Source: Ligula intestinalis (taxonomy: Eukaryota > Platyhelminthes > Cestoda > Diphyllobothriidea > Diphyllobothriidae). Taken from it: a stretch of DNA of 64,000 bases. Each line of letters begins with the position of its first letter. The first letter of the stretch is position 1. Made by a program: the position numbers and the translations under genes. Location of the stretch: NCBI GenBank assembly GCA_036362985.1, contig JAYGXS010000004.1, positions 15,789,524-15,853,523 on the forward strand. Direction: 5' to 3'. Shown piece after piece: positions 10,246 through 20,990 of this stretch. The notes beneath the pieces are model-generated. The model was given only the letters and a program-made list of their open reading frames with translations, did not search any database and had not been told where the DNA came from.

Positions 10246-10848
10246 TGCATTATGTCACACACACCCTTTTCTCTCACATCATCGGCACACGTTGAGGAGA
10301 TCACTCTATCAAACCCTCTGACTGGTGTTTGAAACTGCACCTCTGCACAGGTCACAGCATCAGTCTCACCCAAGTTTTGAGCAACATCGGTCGCCATAAA
10401 CATGCTCTCAAATCGGCATGTGCATGAGACTCTTTCATGCATTTCATCGCCCCTTAGCATGTCGACTGCTCATTTTGGTCGCTGTCTGGGTGCGGGGGGA
10501 GAGTAGGGCCGACGCCAAGCATGTAGAAATTCACGTGACTGAGCTCTTCTATCTGCTTCTGGGATAGAAAATCGCAAGCCGTAGACCGCTATTGGCAAAT
10601 CAGCTGATCAAGTGGCAAGTGACTAACTCTCGCATGGCGTTTATTCATTCACGGTCATAGCATGCTAGCAGACAGACGTACGCGTAGGGCCCGGGCCTGC
10701 CGCGTGTCGGGGCTTCAAACTACCACTAAGTTTATCCATACAGCAAACAACTCTTACTGTTCTTACCCCCTTCTCTCCCTATACGGTACTGGGCGTGATA
10801 GGTGTTTTGCTCTGAACAGATGCACGGCTTAGACCCCTCCCTACTGCT
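10246..10848. other. No gene seen
   Basis: No coding pattern or recognised repeat. Confidence 0.5.
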
Positions 10849-11242
10849 ATCGCAGGGGGTTAAGTGAGTTAAACCCGGCAGCTGCGATCTTCAGACAATG
10901 GTGACTTAGAAGAGGAGCAGTCGGTTAAAGCCGGAGTAGAGGGAAGAGTATATTGTGTACAAAAAGGAGAGGAGAATAGATGGAAGAAGTCTGACTTGGG
11001 AGAATACGACCGCCAGGAAGATTGACCGAGCCCCAAGTGCAGTTTTAGTAGCAGTCAGGATAGAAGACAGAGAGAGAGAGAGCGCGTTAATTGACTAGGT
11101 CGGCTTGTGATTGGTTGGACGGCGTGTTGGGTGGTCCACGTCACGCGCGCTACTAAGTCTGGTAACCGTAACGACCTTGAGTTCCAGACAGATGGAGGCT
11201 ACGACAGGAAAGCCACACATCGGAAGGCAACGACCCACTACA
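10849..11242 (-). repeat. Family A LTR-like repeat, copy 5
   Basis: Begins GGGGTTAAGTGAGTTAAACC, keeps CTGCGATCTTCAGAC and a TATATTGTGTACAAAAAGGA core, and ends at CCACTACA. A short GA microsatellite lies inside at about 11070. Confidence 0.65.
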
Positions 11243-12000
11243 CTGCCACGACAGAAAGAACAACTACCAACGCGAAATTGTTCCTGCTGTGCTCGCACAT
11301 TTGCATCACACAACTGGACGCATTAGAATCCATTGGGGTGTGACTGAAGAGCCATACTGCACCCGTACTTTTATTCATCGTGTCGCTCTATTCGATCATG
11401 TGCGCACACCAGACAATGACCACTAAAATATTAACCGTCCTTCCTGTTTGTAGCATCCTCACACCTTCCACCAACGTAGGGGGAAATTGCCGGTCGTAGT
11501 TCCTACTGAGAAGTTTGTCAAAGAGGGCGGCTCCGATCTTACGTTCGTGCCACGTTAGAAAGGGACTATTGAGGAGGAGGAGGAGGACTCTGTGGCAGTC
11601 CCCTCCCGCACTTGCCAACGCCACCACTTTATCATACAGCCTTTCTGTTCACCTCACGCTCCCTGGCTCCTGACTGCAGGGACCATGCGAGAACTCGAAA
11701 CCGTATTCGTTGATCGGCTGCCAGCGAAAGATCACTTACGCACCGGAGGCGCACACGGCGGACACTGACACCCACTGACCCGATTAGAAAACTAGCTGCA
11801 ACTGCTCGCAATGTTGTATGCAAACCCTTAGTAAAAGCTTTTCCATCCAACACTTTTCCTATATTCTGAGTTGGAAGCTTCCAAGTTGTCGCCATCATCG
11901 TAAATTAACACTCCCTTTATCTCGTTGGTGAGCGTTCACCGACCGCTAACAGAACTCACTCGTCGCGCTCTGCCTGGGGTCTCATTTCTCGCTCCCTGAT
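11243..12000. other. No gene seen
   Basis: A GAGGAG run lies at about 11570. No gene or repeat is recognised. Confidence 0.5.
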
Positions 12001-12004
12001 AGCG

Positions 12005-12190
12005 GCCACATAGGCTAGTAGTCTAGGCAGATATTACTGCCTGCGGGCGGTGGAGACTCGAATGGCCATTTCCGGCTTATTAGACGTCGTCAGTCGGTCA
12101 TACCCTGCCCTAATTAGCGCACCACCCGAAGCTCGAACTCGCGACCTTTTCGATCAGAGTCTATGGCTATAATAATTTAGCCACTAGCCC
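12005..12190 (-). repeat. tRNA-derived SINE, copy 1
   Basis: On the minus strand GGTCGCGAGTTCGAGC (B-box like) follows a tRNA-like segment with GACTCTGATCG. The body that follows reads CTGACGACGTCTAATAAGCC, then GGAAATGGCCATTCGAGTC. The same body, with substitutions, occurs at 53757-53935 and 53940-54140. The loop CTCTGA suggests a tRNA-Gln-like head, but the cloverleaf is imperfect. Confidence 0.65.
12055..12093 (-). other. Hammerhead-like core in SINE copy 1
   Basis: CTGACGA, then CGTC AATA AGCCG as an imperfect stem II, then GAAA, then TGGCCATTCGA and GTC. The order and spacing fit a type I hammerhead core with a GTC cleavage triplet. Helix I was not found. Confidence 0.4.
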
Positions 12191-13239
12191 GTTTTCTTCC
12201 CGGTTTAGGTCTTTATGAAGATTCACTGACTGCTAAAGGAACTCACTTGTAAGCAGCTGGACCAATTGATCAACCTCGCATTGCCGTGGAGACGATCGAT
12301 AAACACATTCGCGCTTGCGCCTCCTCTTCACCCTTAGGACTGACTGCTACCCTGTCCCCTGCCCCTACCCTAACCCCCCCCCCTTTTTTTTTATCAACGT
12401 CCTGCAGGTTTTCATGAACTGCCATGCTGTGACAATTACCTCCCCCTCTTCTACCCCTCACCATGCGCCCACATCTAAGACTAATTGTTTCTACTCTCTT
12501 TACCTATCAAGTTTCACCTTTCGAGACTGACACTTTATTGGACAATTCATTCTCTCATTGATAGGCAACAACCATCTGCAGCTGATTGAGAGGTCACGAA
12601 ATTTCATGACGTCATTAAACTCTGCTCAACTCGTGATCTTCGCTTTTTTTCTAATTTCTTCTGGAAAAACAATGCTTCAATTCTCTTGTCTTTGCCGGCA
12701 ATATAAAGTCTTTTTATCTGCCCTCACTGTAACACCGTGTTCCATTGCCATATTCTTCTGACCGCACACTGTACTAATTACGGCACAGGGAAATCACCTT
12801 TTCTACAAAATACTGGCGTACGAGCCACTTTCCCGAGCCTCCACCAAAGGCGATAAATCATGTCGACCCGCGCACATTGCGTCCAGCCAGCACAACGACA
12901 AGTACAATTCAGGGCGCCTTCACACTACCGCACTTTTCACACCTTTGACCTGCTTACTGACCTATAAGGTCATGAGCGAATACATTCTGACATTTTGCAA
13001 ACATGGCGTGTGCAGCTAGCATATGATGCAATTTTGCTAGCGTTGTTCGGCTAAACCATGGGTCGTTTATGAGAAGCGCACATCTCAACTAAATGTAGTA
13101 GAAGATCAACGCACGCTGACAGAAACTTTCATATCACGTCTGCCACCGTGAACAGGTCCGGACAGAGAGAGGGAGCAACTGACACTTCATGGCGACTCAG
13201 AAAATTCCTCATTCTAATTAATCTGACCTTATCTGCGCA
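12191..13239. other. No gene seen
   Basis: A C run followed by a T run lies at about 12377-12393. No coding pattern is recognised. Confidence 0.5.
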
Positions 13240-13345
13240 TGACCATGACTATGTTATCATCACCTATGATTAAGGATTCCTGAGGGAATCCGAAACGTCA
13301 GGAAAATAAAGCCCTTGTTCCGGTGATCGCATCTTCTTCTTCCGA
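13240..13345 (+). repeat. Family B repeat with hammerhead-like hairpin m3
   Basis: Near-identical to 2741-2860. At 13263-13302 CTATGATTAAG is followed by GGATTCC, loop TGAG, GGAATCC, then GAAACGTCAGG. The 7 bp stem is formed by GGATTCC/GGAATCC with one offset. AATAAAG and TTCTTCTTCC follow. Confidence 0.6.
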
Positions 13346-13439
13346 TCGCTGTATGTTGGGCCTTCAGACACTTGTTTGTCGGTCTTTGTCTGCGATGGAT
13401 TTGCAAGTGACTGCTGTGACTGCTACCCGTATTGAGTCC

Positions 13440-13925
13440 TAGACGTCATGCGACCTGCGCATGACAGGCAAACCTTGAAGGTCGCAGACGCGTGGTCAGA
13501 ACCCGTAGATGTTGCTGGACCGCCCTCAAGCCTGTGAGGTTTTTTCCATTGCGGTCTCCAGGAAATAGTAAAGAAGAAGATGCAAATGCTATCGCTGGGA
13601 CAGGAGCTTTATCCGCCTGACGTTTTGAAATCCGTCGCGGATCCATCATCAGAGACAAGAGTAGAAATGGGTAATTCATATACAGGGAGTTACATTATTT
13701 AAATAAATAGAAATTTATTTAAATGATTATGCCTATTATTTTCTATTTTTGTTCGCTCTGCTTTTTAAATTATTTTTTCTTTGAGAAGAAGATGACTCAA
13801 TCGCTGGGACAAGAACTTTATCCACCTGACGTTTCGAAATCCGTCGCGGATCCATTATCAGGGACTACAGCAGAAACGAGTAGTTCATGCACAGAGAACT
13901 TCAGTATTTATAGGCTACATTAACT
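13440..13925 (-). repeat. Two tandem family B repeats (m4, m5)
   Basis: On the minus strand both contain CTGATGATGG or CTGATAATGG, the stem GATCCG/CGGATT with loop CGA, then AAAACGTCAGG (m4, 13616-13652) or GAAACGTCAGG (m5, 13825-13862). Each is followed by a decayed AATAAA and CCCAGCGAT, then a TCTTCTTC tract. Upstream, CTATAAATACTG (13905) resembles a TATA box. In m5 the outer CCTGA and TCAGG can pair, giving a closed stem around the hairpin. An AT-rich 100 bp spacer separates the copies. Confidence 0.6.
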
Positions 13926-14089
13926 GTGCTACGGCTCACCAATGCCAATTAACACTTACCCCTTTATATAGAGGATAATTATCCGCTTGCGTGCGTATTA
14001 CTTGATTTCCGGTGTTTGGACCGTTGGCTGCGGAAGTTTCATCACCCGACTTGGAGGTTGGCGTGATAATTGCTCGACCAGAAGAGGAA

Positions 14090-14165
14090 GAAGATGCGAC
14101 CATTGGGACAAGAGTTTTATTTTCCTGACGCTTCGGATTCCTTAATCATAGATAATTATGAAAAG
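14090..14165 (-). repeat. Family B repeat with deleted hairpin (m6)
   Basis: On the minus strand CTATGATTAAGGAATCCGAA runs directly into GCGTCAGGAAAATAAAAC. The stem and loop seen at 13263 are lost, as expected for a slip deletion within a hairpin. Confidence 0.5.
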
Positions 14166-14248
14166 TCGGAGCCACGCGCAATTGCTCGGCCATCTGGCTC
14201 CCTGATGCTGGCGTTAGAAGACGCCTGTGCGCTCCTCTAGCGATGACT

Positions 14249-14655
14249 TGTAGTGGGATCTGTCGTCCGACGACCTCCATTGCTTTGTCCGGCGTCATTG
14301 TTCAAGGCCAGCTGCCTCAAGGTCATCCAATGCCGCAGTCAGCGCTTACAGACGCACCTGCAGAGACTTGAACCACTTCCACTCCAACACACATACGTGC
14401 GTCTAAGTTCTCACGGCTGCCCAAGCACCACTCGAACATGTCCCTTGTCCACACCCTCGGCCGCCAGACATTACTTCGGATCACGCCGCCCTAGTGGCAT
14501 GACGTGCTCTCCGTAGTCAATCTTCTTCCATCTATCCTCCGTTCCTCTGTGTACACAATATACTGTTCCTACTATTCTGGCCTCCACCGACTTCTTCTCT
14601 ACTAAGTAATCATGGTCTAAAGATCGCAGTTGCTAGGGTTTAACTTACTTAATCC
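14249..14655 (+). repeat. Family A LTR-like repeat, copy 6
   Basis: Plus-sense, from TGTAGTGGGA to the TAGGGTTTAACTTACTT tail. TGTACACAATATACTG is at the polyadenylation-signal position. It shares its last 120 bp closely with copy 7. Confidence 0.65.
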
Positions 14656-14846
14656 TTGCGATAGACTTGCTTTGACCAGTGTGGGTCTCAGTTCGCAGGT
14701 TGAGCCTCGAGTGTTGCAACCCTTTGGCTAGGTATGCTTGACCGATGACGATGCGCCGTAAGTTTGTCTTAGTGGGTTGCATTGGCAACTAAAACAGCTG
14801 AGAAACCGAACCTTTAACTATGACCCAAACTGCTATTTCCTGGATG

Positions 14847-15261
14847 TGTAGCGGTGCTGCAGCCCACCTCCTCCAAACGCGAGAGGCCACAGGCGTGGTC
14901 TCGCAGAACAATCTTGGTCGCCCAGTCGCTCGACCCAGCGCGATGGCCGATGTCCTCCTTCAAGGCGTAACCTTTGCCCTAGGGCGGCTGGGACGCACGC
15001 ACGCACGCACCTCACACTGGTCGGGCCTATCAGCAACCTGAAGCTAACTCACCCAAAGCTCGCTCTGGGCCCTTGTAACTATTCCCGCACTTCGGACACG
15101 ACCTGCCGCCTGGCTGGTCGTGCTCTCCGTAGTCAATCTTCTTCCATTTATTCTTCATTCCTCTGTGTACACAATAAACTATTCCTACTATTCTGGCCTC
15201 CAATGACTTCTCATCTACTAAGTAACCGTGATCTGAAGATCGCAGTTACTAGGGTTTAACT
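14847..15261 (+). repeat. Family A LTR-like repeat, copy 7 (full length)
   Basis: A 415 bp plus-sense copy from TGTAGCGGTGCTGCAGCC to CTAGGGTTTAACT. CACAATAAACTATTCCTAC lies 80 bp before the end. It matches the reverse complement of 39840-40251 end to end, so the two define the element limits of this subfamily. Confidence 0.75.
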
Positions 15262-16185
15262 CCCGTAGATTCAGTTACGAAGAAGCAGTGATCGCTGTAT
15301 TTAGAACTCTATTTGCTTAAATATTTGGATTTTAGCCCAGCGTAACGTACAGCATCAGACAGACGGTTACAGTATTTATGGGATACGGTGAATTCGCAAC
15401 AGCATATCTGTCAGAACCGATGGCTCCTACCTTTATTATAGTTATATATCCGAATTCCCCGCTACTAATGCGGCTGGCACCAGTTCTTTTCCAAGGTCCC
15501 AAGCTGCTCCGATTATCTGTCTGCATCGCTTGTCTCTATTTGTTTACTCTAGACATCCCACCTAATCGGAACTGCCGGCGTTCTCATTTGACTTATTCAC
15601 AGCACCAGCCTAATGCCGGCAGAGAAATCTGGCCCTAATCCGATTAGCCAGCGATGTTGGCGTGTGTGGCTGCGACAACCTCGGGGTCACCCTCGCAAAA
15701 CTTTTAGCTGTCCGCTTTCACGGTCATCATCAGCGCTGCCGCCGCTGACTCGTCTGTAAAGCCTTGCGTACGCTAGCGTGTAACATTCCCCGCCCACGCG
15801 CGTGGCTGCGACCTCCGAATTGCGTCACTGTGACGCAGCTCTCTCGTCCTCGGCCAGTCATAGGCGCCTGCACATCGCGTCTAGACGATAACTAAAAAAA
15901 GCCTGGCAACTGGACCGGCCAGGTTAGAATGGTGGTCGCTACTGATAGCTAAGATGCGTGTGTATTTTACATCGCTTTAGTAAAACGCTGTTCATTTGAG
16001 TGTCTTGCAATTTGGAGCTTTCAATTTACTGACCTTACCTGCAAACATGGGTTACGTTTTACATACGACTTACCATAACGGGGAGCGGCCTGGGGGTGGC
16101 AAGCTTCAGCTGGGTCACACAGTCGCAACATGAGCACACGGATTCTGGTGCCATGCATGAACGGGAGTAGCGACAGGAGTTCAGG
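15262..16185. other. No gene seen
   Basis: CAGTATTTATGGGATACGG at about 15370 resembles the sequence beside family B copies (13905, 31350). The rest is unrecognised. Confidence 0.45.
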
Positions 16186-16480
16186 CTACTGAAATTTTAC
16201 CTTAATGGCTGCGACTGTCTAGGCCCATGGTTCCTTTAGGTGAGGAGAGAAGATGGTGGGAAAGCCAGATTCTTAGGAATAGGGTATTCTACAGAAGGAT
16301 AAGAGAATAAAAGAAACGAGTTTTGACTCTCTGATGACTGAAGTCCGGCTGCCAGGGTGTCAATTCCGGAGTGACGAGAGCCTCAAAATTCGCCGCAACG
16401 TCAGTGCATGCATTTTTTACGGCGGCCAATCACGCGGCTGATGTCTAGACTAGAGCTCGTGGCGCGACATTGAGATGGCC
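16186..16480 (-). repeat. Family A LTR-like repeat, copy 8 (diverged)
   Basis: Keeps GGCTGCGACTGTCTAGGCCC, ATGGTTCCTTTAGGTGAGG and a GTATTCTACAGAAGGATAAG core. Its far end is not clear. Confidence 0.5.
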
Positions 16481-16851
16481 GAAGGCTGGACAGTCTGGAC
16501 GCGCTCCCGTTTGCGCATAGGCCTGAGGCACGCGGGAACATTGCTTTCGCGCGAGGTCCTATGGTCTGAGTGACCTCGTCTGTGGCGTCAAGAGTTAGGA
16601 GGGCGTTGGACAGACACGACCATTACAGGGGCTTAACACCGCGTCAGTCACTGCGACCAAACCCACCGTCAGATAACTGATCGCCTCGGATCTAGCTTTC
16701 TGTTCTAGTAAACGCTTAACTGCCGAGACGCACTGCAGCATCCTTGACCATGAACCACTTTCCATTTATCTGCCTGTTAAACTCCTCCATCGTACTCTCG
16801 CATCTTATTATGAGCTTTTTAACTATTGTAAGGTGTCCATTCATAAGACCT

Positions 16852-17319
16852 TGTAGTGGTCACTGCTGCCAGACGCAACTGATGCGCACCCAAACGCACG
16901 CACTATGCCTCACCTATTCTGGCTTCAACCCACAATGGTGTGACCTCAATCCGTCTGGACAAACCCCAAGGCCGTGGCTACTGCCAGACGCACTGAAGCG
17001 CGGCCTTGTAATACGCTCAGGCCGGTTCGCCCACACGTGGTCCAATCAATGATCTCCAAGGCTGCAGCATTCGGCGGACGTCCGGGATTAATGCCGGGAG
17101 ACGACACTTGGGATTCCGTTCCCTGAGGGACCGACGCGACGGCGCCACGCTCCCTCACGGTTGAACGCCATGCCAGGCGAGTGGCAACTTTCCCCCGAAC
17201 TCTTTTTTAAACAATATGTTGTTTCTACTACTCTGGCCCTCCCACCATCTACCTCTTCACCTAAGGAACCGGGCCTGGAAGATCGCAACCGTTAGGGTTA
17301 AACCTACTTAGCCTTAACA
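16852..17319 (+). repeat. Family A LTR-like repeat, copy 9
   Basis: From TGTAGTGGTC to CTTAGCCTTAACA. The polyadenylation-like word has decayed to AAACAATATG. GGAACCGGGCCTGGAAGATC is well kept. Confidence 0.65.
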
Positions 17320-17329
17320 CACCTCGATA

Positions 17330-17890
17330 ACCTCGTATTCGTCAATTAATAATGTTGCCTATAATGTGTACAGCATAGTCCACATCTGCTTCAATATTTT
17401 GAGAACTATGTGACTTCTTCCTCAAACTGTAGGCGAACACGTAATTCTCCTTAAACAGGATGTACACAGCGCGCAGTTTGTAAACTTTTAATTCAAGTGC
17501 AGCAGTCAGTAGGTTTCAAAATTATTCGGCAATTAAGAAACTTTTTTAGAACCGAAAGATACCGTTTCTTAATGCATAAAACTTAAAGAAAGCGTAATTT
17601 TCTATCAAAAGAGTACAAGAAGTACTTTTATCGCTTATGTTTTCCATAAAAAATATTTGAATTTATAAACGCAGTCAAAATTAATGATAAAAATGTAGCG
17701 GATGTAGCCTCTTTTTACGGTATATATTTTTTATTAGTGACCAGAAAGAAGCTCGTTAAAAAGCCGGCATCTTATCGCGACTGAAATGACTTCAGAATAG
17801 ACCACACGATAATCAGTATTAAAACCCTAGTTAATACCGTTTAGCCAAAGAGTATCAATATTTCGCATATGTCGGCATGTTACACGAATT
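17330..17890 (-). repeat. Repeat family E, copy 2 (uninterrupted)
   Basis: Reverse-complement match to the blocks of 4590-5690 without the 420 bp insertion. No open frame; AT-rich. Confidence 0.65.
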
Positions 17891-18377
17891 TTAGGCCGTA
17901 ATGTTCTTGTGTGATTTCACCACCGTAACAACTTTGTCCACCTGTCTCCCTGGCTTTTTAACTTCCAAGTTGTCGACCATCTTACCTCGATAGGCTTCCA
18001 GTTCTACCCCTGGAGCAAGCCTCCGACATTAGCGCAACAGCGCTTCCCACGTAAGAAACGCTCTATTATTTGCTGACAAGAGAACGAGCAACTGCTGTGG
18101 ACTAGAGTTCGGCGTGCTATGTGATTCACTAAAACAATAATCCGACTCAATTTAATTCCAGGTAGTCTATAGCTGATGAACCCAGTTCGAATAAACTCTG
18201 GCCCCCTTCTTGTTCCAGGAATGTCAATCATTGACCTGTATCATTTTCCTTTCTCACATTAGAAGCAGCTTGCCGGTGAACAAAATGTAATCGATAGAGA
18301 GTCTGAGAGGGGTAGTAAAGGTTGCTATTGTACCAAGGTGCCTTTTTTCGAAATCGCTCCTTCGTTTTGCATATTCC
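17891..18377. other. No gene seen
   Basis: No coding pattern recognised. Confidence 0.5.
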
Positions 18378-18490
18378 AACTATGGTGGTTGGTGGACAGA
18401 TGAAGTGTTCTCGTTGTCACGGTGGGGAGTAATGGGAAGGAAGGGGGGTGACAACGAGAACGCTTCATCTGTCCACCAACCACCATAGTT
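18378..18490. repeat. Near-perfect 43 bp inverted repeat
   Basis: The arms 18378-18420 and 18448-18490 are reverse complements with one mismatch, separated by 27 bases rich in G. The arms begin AACTATGGTGGTTGGTGG. Such arms would form a long hairpin. No matching target duplication is seen. Confidence 0.9.
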
Positions 18491-19314
18491 TATTCATACC
18501 ATATAAATGTAAAGACCTGACGAGAATTTATCGAAAAAATGTAAGTTCGCCAATTTATCTTCTGAAATTTTCAATGGGAATTTCGCAAAGATATTCCAAC
18601 TAATTGTGACTTCAGATCATGATTAAATTTACCATTTCGACAGAAAAAGATAGCAAACGTTTAAATGTATTCTTTTATTGAGGATGAATCCCAGCATGAC
18701 TTGTACTTTCTCAGCAGTCGGCCTGGCTTCAGGCATGAAGTCAAACATGGTGGCCATTTGTGCAACCACAAAATGACAATGGACTGCGATTTTGACATGA
18801 GCACCGTCAGTCCTGGCCTCAAAAATTAGCATTTACGACCCTAATTGCAGTGCCCCAACGTAAAAATACTGATGACTCTGTCACGGAGACAAAGGGCTGC
18901 TACATTAACCGGGACACAACCTCTTGAGGCCAAACAAAGGAATGTGTGGTAGCAAATAATTCAGGCAAAAGTATGTCAGTTCTGGCACACAAATTTGCCA
19001 GGTCAGTGAATGTGGACGACAGAAGATGATGAATGCGACTGTGCATCACGAGTCATACTCCCGAGCCGTGCATGCGGTATGGATTCTTCCGCGGATCAAC
19101 GGTATTCATTTTGGGTGAGGATGGTCACTGCAGAGTGATTTTTTGTCCGAATTCATGCAACACGCCGATAATGGTCTTCTCAGTTCTGTCTGAATATCCA
19201 CCTCTTCTTTGCCTATGTTGGTAAAAAAATTTAAACGGTAATGTAGCCAAGCCTGCATGAAGTCACGTCATTGCAATCCTCAGCGGGCTTCTGGAGCGGT
19301 CCGCATGCCTGTCT
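18491..19314. other. No gene seen
   Basis: No coding pattern or recognised repeat. Confidence 0.5.
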
Positions 19315-19612
19315 CACACAACCACTAAGCACGCGCGCACCGTAGGCCCCTTCCTGTTTGACCTATCTCTTTCAAGACTGATAAAGACATCAATAGCTTT
19401 GGTTGGCCGCTCGGATGGCTGCCGCAAGACCTCGCTTCAGACGCAGCCCGCTAGCCTGTGGACGTGCGCTCGTTTGATAGTCAAATCTCCTCCTACCTAT
19501 TCTCCATTCCTTCTGTACAGAATAAACTCTTCCCACCACTCTGGCCTCCACATGACGTCGCTCCTCCTAAGGAACTGGGTCTGAAGATCGTTGTGCTAAG
19601 GGTTAAGCTTAT
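19315..19612 (+). repeat. Family A LTR-like repeat, copy 10 (5' truncated)
   Basis: Keeps CTGTACAGAATAAACTCTTC with an intact AATAAA, CTCTGGCCTCC and GGTCTGAAGATCG. The TGTAG end is missing. Confidence 0.65.
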
Positions 19613-19945
19613 TAATCCTAATTCCTCGAAAGTTCTATTTGTGCTTGCATGCCAGTGACTTCGTCCTTGCTGTCAGCGAAATTCAGTGAGAACCTACTTT
19701 TCTTTGTCAATCACATCTGAAACAATTTAAAAACGGAAAAATATGCAGCCAATTCTCGTGAAACCCTGTCGGACTCTATCTTCGAGCTGTAGGCTGTTGG
19801 CTTACCACCATACTCGTCAATACCCTGATTCTTGAAGGATATTTAACTGAAAAACCCCGCTTAAATACTATTTTCAAATGTTATTTTATTTGCATTGTTT
19901 AATACTCATTACTTTGCATGAAAATACTCATCGCAGTGGGTTTAT
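19613..19945. other. No gene seen
   Basis: AT-rich spacer between opposed family A copies. Confidence 0.5.
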
Positions 19946-20250
19946 CACAGGGGGTTAAGTAAGTTAAACCCTAGCAGACCATGGTTCCTTAGTGGTAAAG
20001 AAGTCAGTGGAGGCCAGAGTAGTAGGAACAGTATATCTTGTGCGCAGAGGAACGCAGAAAAGATTAAAGAAATGTGACTTGGGAACACACGACCAGCCAG
20101 GAGGGCCAGCTGGGTCTAAGTGCTGGTTTGACAGCAGTCAGACCAGTGGGCAGAGAGAGAAATTCATGCGTGCAGGCTTGCTATTCATAGCCGTGCGAGA
20201 ACGCAGGTTTGCGGCAATTGTGATTGGCTGTTCCAGGCCGTAGTAGTGAG
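19946..20250 (-). repeat. Family A LTR-like repeat, copy 11
   Basis: Starts CAGGGGGTTAAGTAAGTTAA, has CCATGGTTCCTTAGTGG and GTATATCTTGTGCGCAGAGG. It is truncated before the ACTACA end, close to copy 12. Confidence 0.6.
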
Positions 20251-20279
20251 ATTCTAGCTGAGTTCACTTCGATGCGAGC

Positions 20280-20590
20280 TAGTCACTGCAGGTTGCATTA
20301 ATGGGGAAGAGCCTTGCCGCTGCCAGCTTTGGACCCGGTTCCGTAAGGGGAAGATAAGAAGTTGGACGCCATGTGGAAGGAATAGTGCATAATGTACAAA
20401 AGAATAGATTGGAGTAAGTTGGGATGAGGACAAGCGCACGTCCGCAGCAAGAAGGCCCGGCGTCCGAAGTGTGTGAGCGTGGGAGTAGGCGAAGTGAGGT
20501 CCTGTTTGAGTCAGACGTGAAGGTGATTGGTCAGATTGGGGTGGGCATACGCTGGTGCGTGTACACTTGCTAGCAGCCATGAAAGACGGA
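20280..20590 (-). repeat. Family A LTR-like repeat, copy 12
   Basis: Keeps GACCCGGTTCCGTAAGGGG and the ATAATGTACAAAAGAATAG core. Same orientation as copy 11 and directly adjacent, but different subfamily. Confidence 0.55.
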
Positions 20591-20873
20591 AGGTTAATCG
20601 TTGCACAGTGAGTTAAGTCAATACAGATTTCCTGTATATTCAAAACTTCAGTATACTCAGTTTAAACGATTTTTAACCTTCGGCTCTTCTAAAAATATTG
20701 TAATTTCTAAACAACGTAACATGTTCCTTCTTATTTCTTGCTTAAATTCGTTCATTATTATTAAAAGGGTTCGGGCCATGCGTTCTTGGCGGTTCGAGAG
20801 TGGTCAGCAATCGTTGGTAAATTCTGGCACATATCGCAGTGGAATCCTACTTTGGGTCCTAGGAATAGTTTAA

Positions 20874-20986
20874 CACTTTGACAGCGACGTGCACCATATA
20901 TGGTACACGTCTAGACCTAAAGTAATGCAGGTTTGAAAACGCCGCCCAGGGGCATACAGGCTACTTTGAGCGTCGCAGTCAAAGTG
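20874..20986. mobile_element. piggyBac-type MITE
   Basis: A 113 bp element with inverted ends CACTTTGAC and GTCAAAGTG, extended by GCGACG and CGTCGC, bordered by TTAA on both sides (20870-20873 and 20987-20990). TTAA target duplication plus CCCTTTGAC-like ends is the piggyBac signature. An inner palindrome around CACCATATATGGTACACG lies near the left end. It has no coding capacity. Confidence 0.8.
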
Positions 20987-20990
20987 TTAA

